Translations under genes and position numbers: made by a program
Shown here: positions 1 through 4,689 of the stretch, piece after piece
Layout of the letters: the number at the start of each line of letters is the position of its first letter
Numbering within the stretch: the first letter of the stretch is position 1
NCBI GenBank assembly: GCA_947649125.1
Contig: CANSQL010000026.1
Span: 1-34,662, forward strand
Source: an uncultured Erysipelotrichaceae bacterium
Lineage (GTDB): Bacteria; Bacillota_I; Bacilli_A; Erysipelotrichales; Erysipelotrichaceae
DNA: 34,662 bases
Direction of reading: 5' to 3'
The notes under the pieces: model-generated
Seen by the model: only the letters and a program-made list of their open reading frames with translations
What the model was told of the DNA's origin: nothing
The model's database searches: none

Positions 1-9
1 AATAAACAT

Positions 10-28
10 CCACCAGCCTAGCTGGTGG
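10..28. repeat. Subterminal hairpin of the insertion sequence, tnpA 3' side
   Basis: CCACCAGC at 10-17 pairs perfectly with GCTGGTGG at 21-28 around the loop CTA, and a T run follows. It lies downstream of tnpA, so it would be the right-end hairpin recognised by the transposase. A second short GCCCC/GGGGC inverted repeat sits at 42-53. Confidence 0.6.
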
Positions 29-105
29 TTTTTACGTAATCGCCCCAAGGGGCTCAATTTCTTGCTGCGCTTACCAGCGCAACAATACGGTCCGACTTCC
101 GCATT

Positions 106-579
106 CTACTGCTTTTTACCCGTAAACGGGTCTTCTATATCCATTGTTAACTGTTCGCTTATTTGGTCTTCTTTTAATTGGTTTTCTATATATTTTTTTA
201 TCACCACATCGTTCTTTCCTGCTGTATCTACATAGTATCCTCTACACCAAAACGACCTATTCCTATATTTATATTTCATATTCCCCCATTTTTGGTATAT
301 TATTATGCTGCTTTTTCCTTTCAAAAATCCCATAAAGCTTGATACAGACATTTTGGGTGGTATTTCTATCAACATATGCACATGATCCGGGCATACTTCC
401 GCTGTTATTATTTTTACTCCCTTCCATTCACATAATTCTCTCAGTATTGCTCCTATTTCCAGCCTCTTTTCTCCATAGAATACTTTCCTTCTATATTTCG
501 GTGCAAATACTATATGATATTTGCAATTCCATGTTGTGTGTGATAAAGTATGTACGTCATTTAATGGGTTATTATTCAT
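106..579 (-). CDS. tnpA: IS200/IS605-family transposase TnpA (Y1 HUH single-strand transposase)
   Basis: A 157-residue protein of the usual TnpA length. It catalyses single-strand, hairpin-guided excision and insertion of the element. The HUH metal-binding motif is H66-V67-H68 within CPDHVHML, preceded by the family's conserved opening HTTWNCKYHIVFAPKYRRKV. The catalytic tyrosine is Y130 in the helix around IKKYIENQ. I chose the ATG at 579 because a strong AGGAGGA Shine-Dalgarno (586-592) stands just upstream; a 15-codon upstream extension is open but has no ribosome site. All catalytic motifs are intact, so it is probably functional. Confidence 0.95.
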   Translation of the reverse strand: MNNNPLNDVHTLSHTTWNCKYHIVFAPKYRRKVFYGEKRLEIGAILRELCEWKGVKIITAEVCPDHVHMLIEIPPKMSVSSFMGFLKGKSSIIIYQKWGNMKYKYRNRSFWCRGYYVDTAGKNDVVIKKYIENQLKEDQISEQLTMDIEDPFTGKKQ

Positions 580-680
580 TATTTGTCCTCCTTTTGATTT
601 TCTTATGCAGTTGTCGGACCGCATCTTTATTCTATCAAAAGGAGTTTTTATTTCATAGACTCATCGCTAAAGCTCTTTTG

Positions 681-703
681 AACCCCCAGACTATCTGGGG
701 GTT
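681..703. terminator. Subterminal hairpin of the insertion sequence, tnpA 5' side
   Basis: AACCCCCAGA (681-690) pairs perfectly with TCTGGGGGTT (694-703) around the loop CTA, followed by TTTT. It is upstream of tnpA. In IS200 this kind of left-end hairpin doubles as a terminator that blocks read-through from outside into tnpA. The strength and U-rich flanks fit both roles. Confidence 0.6.
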
Positions 704-710
704 TTCTCAT

Positions 711-759
711 ACAAAAAGTCCGTAAACCCGTTATTTATGGGGTAAAACGGACTTTTTGT
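711..759. terminator. Long bidirectional hairpin, terminator-like
   Basis: ACAAAAAGTCCGT (711-723) is perfectly complementary to ACGGACTTTTTGT (747-759), separated by 23 nt. Both ends carry T runs in the outgoing direction, so it can terminate on either strand. It sits just outside the insertion sequence and next to the paired TTGAGTACA motif. Nothing beside it is a complete gene, so it may be left over from a lost gene. Confidence 0.5.
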
Positions 760-765
760 TTTGTG

Positions 766-785
766 TTGAGTACAGTTTGAGTACA
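766..785. repeat. Paired TTGAGTACA direct repeat, possible recombination-site remnant
   Basis: TTGAGTACA occurs at 766-774 and again at 777-785, an 11-bp period close to one helical turn. Together with the adjacent long hairpin this resembles arm-type or attachment-site DNA downstream of integrase genes of Firmicute mobile elements. No integrase is present in the window, so this is inference only. Confidence 0.25.
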
Positions 786-810
786 AAAATCTAAAATATA
801 TCTTCAATTC

Positions 811-1005
811 TTATATTTTATCCAATTGTAATTTCAGGCATTCTAATTGTTTTTTCAGCCGTTCCTCATGTGATAATTGAGGAAATTTTTTCTGTGTGAT
901 TGGAAGATTATAATACTCTTTTGTTTTCTCTTTTGCGATATCATATATAATTCTATTGAAAGTTGGATTCCGTTGACAAACTAACTCTATAGAGATATAA
1001 TGTGT
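811..1005 (-). pseudogene. Possible gene remnant, C-terminal fragment without start codon
   Basis: This minus-strand frame is open for 64 codons, ends in TAA at 811-813 and has no ATG. The translated piece is lysine- and glutamate-rich and looks like a genuine helical protein tail (for example FNRIIYDIAKEKTKEYYNLP). Its upstream part runs into the promoter of the DUF3990-like operon, where a stop codon ends the frame. I do not recognise the family. It may be the debris of a gene replaced when the toxin-antitoxin operon arrived, or simply a chance open frame. Confidence 0.25.
973..1001 (+). promoter_or_regulatory. Consensus promoter of the DUF3990-like/XRE operon
   Basis: TTGACA (973-978) and TATAAT (996-1001) are both perfect, with the ideal 17-nt spacer. 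The operon's first gene begins at 1044. A promoter this strong normally needs repression, which fits the palindromes embedded in it. Confidence 0.85.
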
Positions 1006-1024
1006 TTAGATAACTCTTAAGAGA
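984..1024. promoter_or_regulatory. Two palindromic operator-like sites in the toxin-antitoxin promoter
   Basis: CTCTATAGAG (985-994) lies inside the promoter spacer and CTCTTAAGAG (1014-1023) just past the start point. Both are perfect 10-bp palindromes in near-identical context (AACTCT-WW-AGAGATAT), with centres 29 bp apart, about three helical turns. They would be natural binding sites for the XRE-type product of the second gene, giving autorepression. Binding is inferred. Confidence 0.6.
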
Positions 1025-1043
1025 TATTAAAAGGAGACTTGCT

Positions 1044-1721
1044 ATGAGTAAGATTGTTTTATATCATGGTTCAAATAAAAAAATTGATAAACCACTTTTC
1101 GGCAAAGGTAAGGTTTATAACGATTATGGTCAAGGTTTTTATTGTACTGAACATATAGAACTTGCAAAGGAATGGTCTTGTAATGAAGGTGTTGATGGTT
1201 TTACAAACGAATATGAACTTGATATGTCCGGGCTGAAGATTTTAAATTTGTCCTCAGAAGAATACACAATCCTTCATTGGCTCACTTTACTCATGGAAAA
1301 TCGCCGTTTCCGTATATCGACTCCTGTTATGCGTAGAGGCGTTCAGTGGTTAAAGGATCATTTTTCAGTTGATATCAGCGACTATGATTTGATTATCGGT
1401 TATCGTGCTGATGATTCCTATTTTTCATTCGCCAGAGCCTTCGTCAGCAACGAGATTTCTTTGGGTCAGTTAAACTACGCAATGCGACTCGGCAAACTTG
1501 GTGAGCAGTATGTTTTGAAAAGTGAAAAAGCATTTAACCGGTTAGTGTTTAAATCTGCTGAGCCGGCAGATAATAGTATTTACTATGCTCGTAGAAAAAT
1601 TAGAGATGATGAAGCTCGTAACGCTTTCTTTACAGAGCTTGAAAAAGAAGATGCTAACGGTATTTATATGAGAGATATTATCAGAGAGGAAATGAAAAGT
1701 GATGATGTACGCTTACGATGA
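1044..1721 (+). CDS. DUF3990-like ADP-ribosyltransferase-fold protein, probable toxin
   Basis: A 225-residue soluble protein. The start YHGS (residues 7-10), the YGQGFYCTEH segment (28-37) and the LGEQYVLKS segment (152-160) match the layout of DUF3990, a family placed among ADP-ribosyltransferase folds. His8, Tyr33 and Glu154 are candidate members of the H-Y-E type active triad. Relatives are usually coded next to a small HTH or DUF3791 partner and regarded as toxin-like. Here the gene is first in a two-gene operon and overlaps the HTH gene by 20 bp, so the two are translationally linked. An AAAAGGAGA ribosome site precedes the ATG. The target is unknown, and the toxin role is inferred from family and context. 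Confidence 0.75.
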   Translation: MSKIVLYHGSNKKIDKPLFGKGKVYNDYGQGFYCTEHIELAKEWSCNEGVDGFTNEYELDMSGLKILNLSSEEYTILHWLTLLMENRRFRISTPVMRRGVQWLKDHFSVDISDYDLIIGYRADDSYFSFARAFVSNEISLGQLNYAMRLGKLGEQYVLKSEKAFNRLVFKSAEPADNSIYYARRKIRDDEARNAFFTELEKEDANGIYMRDIIREEMKSDDVRLR

Positions 1722-2337
1722 GATTTATCTGAATGATGCGATGAGAAATCTTGGTGAAGCATTTGATTATTCAGCAACTGTTTTAAATATCGTTATGGAT
1801 GATTTTCTGGATATGTTTATTATAAGTGGAATTGCAGAACAATTTGCAGATGGTGTTCCAAAGTTTGTGTCAGGCCTATCCGGAACTGAACTTGTATGGG
1901 AAGTTTTAAGTCGTGTAAATAGAAATGGTGATTTTCCTGCACCACAGACGGAATATAATTACTCTCCTGAATATTGGTGTGGTTGGATACTTGCATTTTA
2001 TCAATGGAATACAAAGAAAAGTTTTAAGGAAATAAAAAAATATTTACCGATGAGCGAGATTTATAAGTTATATCCTACTTTACATGAAGCATCGGAGGAA
2101 AAGTTTATTGATGTCGCAAATTCTATACTTGAACGAAAGAATCTGCCTACAAAATTACAAACAGTGCGTAAGGCAGTCGGTCTTACACAAAAGGAGTTGT
2201 CTGAAAAATCAGGGGTAACACTTAGGATGATTCAACAATATGAACAGCGAGCAAAGGATATCAATAAAGCAACTGCAAGCAACTTGTTTGATTTGGCGCA
2301 AGTACTCGGCTGCAAAGCAGAAGATTTGTTGGAATAA
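1702..2337 (+). CDS. XRE-family HTH protein, probable antitoxin and autoregulator
   Basis: A 211-residue protein with two parts. The first 140 or so residues form an uncharacterised helical region that I take to be the partner-neutralising part. The last 60 (about 150-211) form a Cro/CI-type helix-turn-helix (RKAVGLTQKELSEKSGV, then RMIQQYEQ). The gene overlaps the DUF3990-like gene by 20 bp. ATG codons at 1702 and 1705 and a GTG at 1699 compete as starts; I chose 1702, which has GAGAGGAA upstream. The HTH should bind the two palindromes at 985-994 and 1014-1023. Antitoxin function is inferred from pairing; an XRE regulator without antitoxin activity remains possible. Confidence 0.7.
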   Translation: MMYAYDEIYLNDAMRNLGEAFDYSATVLNIVMDDFLDMFIISGIAEQFADGVPKFVSGLSGTELVWEVLSRVNRNGDFPAPQTEYNYSPEYWCGWILAFYQWNTKKSFKEIKKYLPMSEIYKLYPTLHEASEEKFIDVANSILERKNLPTKLQTVRKAVGLTQKELSEKSGVTLRMIQQYEQRAKDINKATASNLFDLAQVLGCKAEDLLE

Positions 2338-2554
2338 TAGAAATAACATAATTGATTTTGAATTGAAAGCACTGAAATACTATCTTCTATCAGAGTACTG
2401 AGGGGGCAGTGTTTCAAGCGTTTGGAGTAGAGTGATGTTGATAAATTACTAGATATCTGCGCAGCTTTTTTATTCAACGTAAAGAATAAAATAAAACCGA
2501 TATAAACGACCTACCTATTCTCATTTCACATACTGAAAAAAGCACTGTTTTCAG
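2338..2554. other. Intergenic region without recognised gene
   Basis: No convincing coding frame on either strand. ACTGAAAA (2532-2539) and TTTTCAGT (2548-2555) form an 8-bp hairpin that could weakly terminate the upstream operon. It directly precedes the promoter of the next locus. Confidence 0.4.
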
Positions 2555-2582
2555 TTGCATTCTTAACTGAATTTGTTATAAT
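2555..2582 (+). promoter_or_regulatory. Extended -10 promoter of the RNA-repeat/toxin locus
   Basis: TTGCAT (2555-2560), a 16-nt spacer and a perfect TATAAT (2577-2582) with the TGN extension at 2574-2576. Predicted transcription begins near 2589, upstream of the 50-nt repeats, as expected for a type III antitoxin RNA that is transcribed together with its toxin. Confidence 0.7.
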
Positions 2583-2604
2583 ATAAATGAAGGTAGAATA
2601 CTTT

Positions 2605-2722
2605 CCATCACTATCTGAGACCTGTGACGGTTCTGACAGGTCGGTAAAATAAAAATTGACCGAGTGATGGGTACCTGTGACGGTTCTGACAGGTCGGTAA
2701 AATAAAAATTGACCGAGTGATG
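2605..2722 (+). ncRNA. Candidate type III antitoxin RNA: two identical 50-nt structured repeats
   Basis: Positions 2620-2669 and 2673-2722 are identical over 50 nt and separated by 3 nt. Each repeat folds into two hairpins: ACCTGT/ACAGGT with a 10-nt loop, and TCGGT/ACCGA with a 12-nt A/U-rich loop. CCATCACT (2605-2612) can close the first copy by pairing with AGTGATGG (2663-2670), giving a three-way junction. Tandem structured repeats lying between a promoter and a terminator, directly ahead of a toxin gene, define type III systems (ToxIN, CptIN, TenpIN). There, the toxin cuts the precursor into repeat units that bind and inhibit it. Two long repeats are most like CptI-type loci. The identification rests on architecture plus the toxin's look. 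Confidence 0.75.
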
Positions 2723-2730
2723 AAATATTC

Positions 2731-2760
2731 AAGGAGGTAAAAACTACCTCCTTGTTTTTT
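2731..2760 (+). terminator. Intrinsic terminator between RNA repeats and toxin gene
   Basis: AAGGAGGTA (2731-2739) pairs with TACCTCCTT (2745-2753) around a 5-nt loop, followed by GTTTTTT. In type III loci a leaky terminator here makes antitoxin RNA in excess while letting a little toxin mRNA through. Confidence 0.85.
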
Positions 2761-2776
2761 GAAAGAAGGTGTTTGT

Positions 2777-3290
2777 ATGATACTGACAGGCTCTGCCGAA
2801 TTAAGATTATTAAGTGATTCCTTTTACAATACTTATGACCCTTCAAGCTGTTTCGAAATTCTGCAGAAGTCAAACAGAGCTTATAATATCGCAGTTTTCA
2901 ACAGTCATAAGGGTTATTACGTATGTGTTCCGCTCAGATCAAATATTACTCATAAATATGCCTATCGCTTTAAAAAAATCAAAGCGTTCGAAATATAATA
3001 AATCCGGTGTAGATTACAAAAAAATGATAATCATAAAAAATCTTGATTATCTCGATGATGATAATACTGCCGTTATAGATAAGGATGAGTATATTGAATT
3101 CGTACAGAATCTGACAAGGATTCAGTCTCAGGCCTTAAGCTTTCTCAATGAATATATTGATTACAAAACGGGAAAACAAAATATCAGTGAACAGGAAGCA
3201 AAGCGTAGATATGAGTTTTCCTCATTACAATATTTCCATAAAGAATTAGGGTTAACATCGGATTCAGTCTTTGAAAGTACCGCCGGCTGA
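2777..3290 (+). pseudogene. Type III toxin (ToxN/CptN/TenpN-like endoribonuclease), frameshifted
   Basis: The ATG at 2777 follows an AGAAGGTG ribosome site. The first frame gives 73 residues and stops at 2996-2998. A second frame continues from the same place to TGA at 3288-3290. Removing one A from the seven-A run at 2972-2978 joins them into one 170-residue protein, the usual size for this family. It reads LRSNITHKYAYRF, then KKSKRSKYNKSGVDYKKMII, then YEFSSLQYFHKEL, which I recognise as the conserved core of type III toxins. The substrate would be mRNA and the antitoxin precursor. The shift is +1, not the -1 expected of ribosomal slippage. It may be an inactivating mutation, a phase-variable tract, transcriptional slippage or a sequencing error. 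The subfamily is unresolved. Confidence 0.75.
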
Positions 3291-3363
3291 TTACAATCTG
3301 TTTTTTGTTTGGAATAATTCGTAATGCTTGAAATTTATGAATATCACACACAATCAGTTTTGA

Positions 3364-3392
3364 TTGCGATAACACGGAAAACGTGGTAGAAT
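3364..3392 (+). promoter_or_regulatory. Likely darA promoter
   Basis: TTGCGA (3364-3369), a 17-nt spacer and TAGAAT (3387-3392), ending 33 bp before the darA ATG. A small hairpin CACG/CGTG lies inside the spacer region. Confidence 0.5.
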
Positions 3393-3425
3393 AAGAACAG
3401 GGATTTACAGAAAGGAGTGTTTACA

Positions 3426-3749
3426 ATGAAATTAATTTTAGCGATTATGTCAAACGATGACAGTCCTGCCGTTTCCAGTGCTTTAACAAAGGAAAACTTT
3501 CAGGTAACACGCTTGGCAACTACCGGAGGCTTCCTGCGTGCCGGAAATACCACTTTAATTGTCGGAACTGATGATGACAAGGTGGAAAAGGCAATCGAAG
3601 TCATCGGTGAATACAGCCGCAGACGCACTGAGGTCGTACCGAGCACAGCTTCCTATGACATCGGCAGATATGCTTCATTTCCGGTTGAGGTTCAAGTCGG
3701 CGGTGCTACCATCTTCGTAGTTGATGTAGAAAAATTTGTGAAATTATAA
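3426..3749 (+). CDS. darA: Cyclic-di-AMP receptor DarA (PII-like signalling protein)
   Basis: A 107-residue cytosolic protein of the PII-like DarA/YaaQ family. It forms trimers that bind c-di-AMP and relay potassium and osmotic status; the downstream partner is unknown. The opening MKLILAIM, the family hallmark TTGGFLRAGNTTLIVG and the later RRRTEVVP stretch are all present, and the length matches exactly. The ATG at 3426 with AAAGGAGTG upstream is preferred to an in-frame GTG at 3417 that overlaps the ribosome site. It has its own promoter and terminator, so it appears monocistronic. In many Firmicutes yaaQ lies in the tmk-holB region; here it is isolated beside the accessory island. Confidence 0.93.
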   Translation: MKLILAIMSNDDSPAVSSALTKENFQVTRLATTGGFLRAGNTTLIVGTDDDKVEKAIEVIGEYSRRRTEVVPSTASYDIGRYASFPVEVQVGGATIFVVDVEKFVKL

Positions 3750-3775
3750 TTAAACAACATACACATAATGGGAAT

Positions 3776-3807
3776 AAAGGATTGTTTGAATCAGGCAGTC
3801 CTTTTTT
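3776..3807 (+). terminator. darA terminator
   Basis: AAGGATTG (3777-3784) pairs with CAGTCCTT (3796-3803), with one G-U, around an 11-nt loop and is followed by a T6 tract. Confidence 0.8.
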
Positions 3808-3905
3808 GTTTATTCTGTACTCGCTGATCAACATATCATTGCTTCACAATCGGATACATGATTCATAATGCCTTAAAACAGATGTCTGAAAGCTTTGTAA
3901 GAGGC

Positions 3906-4139
3906 TATAATAAAGGTACGCTTATTGCATTATTGCGGTATTTGTAGTATTATATTTTCAGTTAAAGCATAGGATTTGCGTTTTAACGAAGCAGTTATTT
4001 TTGTTGAAAAGAATGCGAAAACACTTGATCGTTGCCTTGTCACGTCATTGCTGTTAAGCAGGATCAGAATATACGGGCGAATTTTTATTCAAGATTCGTC
4101 GGGCGAAGCATGCCCTTTTATTATATAAGGAGCGATTTC
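3906..4139 (+). promoter_or_regulatory. Probable loaP promoter (-10) and structured 5' leader
   Basis: TATAAT stands at 3906-3911 without a convincing -35. The roughly 220 nt to the loaP ATG hold several inverted repeats. These are TTGATC/GATCAG (4025-4030 with 4062-4067) enclosing TGCT-GTTA-AGCA (4049-4060), CGAAT/ATTCG (4078-4082 with 4094-4098), and GGGC/GCCC (4101-4104 with 4112-4115) followed by TTTTA. LoaP acts on RNA hairpins in the leaders of the operons it controls, so this is where its loading site would be. The promoter call is weak. Confidence 0.4.
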
Positions 4140-4655
4140 ATGGGCTGGTATGTCATACAGGTTAGTGTAAATCATGAAGCGAAAACAGCGAATCGATGCT
4201 GCACAATGATATCAAAGGATATTTTACGGGAATGCTTTATTCCTGAATATATACGAATGAAGCGTTACAACGGTTCATGGCATGAGGAAAGAGAAATTTT
4301 GTTTCCCGGGTATGTATTCATGATCAGTGATCATATCGTTCAGCTAAATATGGAATTAAAAAGAATTCCTGATTTTGCGCGTATTATCGGTAAAAAGAAA
4401 AGTGATATTTTTCCTTTGGATGCAGAGGAAATTGCCTTTTTGAAGGAGTTTGCCCATCGAGATCATACGGTAGCGATGTCACATGGGTATATTGAGGGGG
4501 ACCGCATTATCGTATGTGACGGGCCGATGAAGGGCAAGGAAGGCTTAATCGTCAGAATCAATCGCCATAAGCGTATTGCGGAAATACAGCTTAAAATGTT
4601 CAACAAAAATGCTGTTATAAAAGTAGGATTGGAAATCATAAGCAAGAGTCGTTAA
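4140..4655 (+). CDS. loaP: Antiterminator LoaP (NusG paralogue), polysaccharide operon regulator
   Basis: A 171-residue protein with an N-terminal NGN domain beginning MGWYVIQVSVNHEAKTANRC. The C-terminal KOW domain (about 115-171) contains GDRIIVCDGPMKGKEGLIVRINRHKRIAEI in outline and the LoaP-typical ending VGLEIISKSR. LoaP binds elongating RNA polymerase and lets it pass terminators in long biosynthetic operons. The frame is open further upstream, but only the ATG at 4140 has a strong ribosome site (AAGGAG, 4128-4133) and gives the NGN start. It is the first gene of the polysaccharide operon and is followed at once by a terminator-like hairpin, consistent with processive antitermination of the genes behind it. 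Confidence 0.88.
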   Translation: MGWYVIQVSVNHEAKTANRCCTMISKDILRECFIPEYIRMKRYNGSWHEEREILFPGYVFMISDHIVQLNMELKRIPDFARIIGKKKSDIFPLDAEEIAFLKEFAHRDHTVAMSHGYIEGDRIIVCDGPMKGKEGLIVRINRHKRIAEIQLKMFNKNAVIKVGLEIISKSR

Positions 4656-4669
4656 GAAGCTTGCTTTTT
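4640..4669 (+). terminator. Intrinsic-terminator-like hairpin overlapping the loaP stop codon
   Basis: AAGCAAG (4640-4646) pairs with CTTGCTT (4660-4666) across a 13-nt loop and runs into TTTTT. The loop contains the loaP TAA. Placed between loaP and the structural genes, it could hold back the rest of the operon unless LoaP-modified polymerase passes it. The 7-bp stem is modest. Confidence 0.55.
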
Positions 4670-4689
4670 GTTTGGAGGAATTTTATTTT

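Larger units (their letters stand above)
10..703 (-). mobile_element. IS200/IS605-family insertion sequence (tnpA only)
   Basis: A single Y1 HUH transposase gene is bracketed by two perfect subterminal hairpins: 10-28 (8-bp stem) and 681-703 (10-bp stem). Both have the same three-base loop CTA. Such hairpins, without terminal inverted repeats or target duplications, are how IS200/IS605 elements mark their ends. No tnpB accessory gene is present, so the layout is IS200-like. A 9-bp inverted pair, CGGTCCGAC at 88-96 and GTCGGACCG at 613-621, brackets tnpA and could fold the transcript ends together. The exact cleavage ends cannot be fixed from one copy, and the left side is cut by the window edge. 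Confidence 0.8.

Noticed and set aside
339-725. 128-codon plus-strand open frame over tnpA
   Set aside because: Antisense shadow of the transposase, low complexity, no ribosome site.
2620-2722. Two-copy CRISPR array
   Set aside because: The units are 50 nt with only a 3-nt gap, so there is no spacer, and no cas gene is nearby; the RNA-antitoxin explanation fits better.
2526-2873. 115-codon minus-strand open frame over the RNA repeats
   Set aside because: It translates the repeat unit and the toxin gene backwards; no ribosome site and no recognisable features.
2972-2978. Programmed -1 ribosomal frameshift in the toxin
   Set aside because: A -1 shift on the A run leads to the wrong frame; the downstream toxin frame needs +1 (or loss of one A).
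4039-4139. Longer LoaP with an N-terminal extension
   Set aside because: The frame is open back to 4032, but the extension has no ribosome site and runs through the structured leader; the NGN domain starts at 4140.
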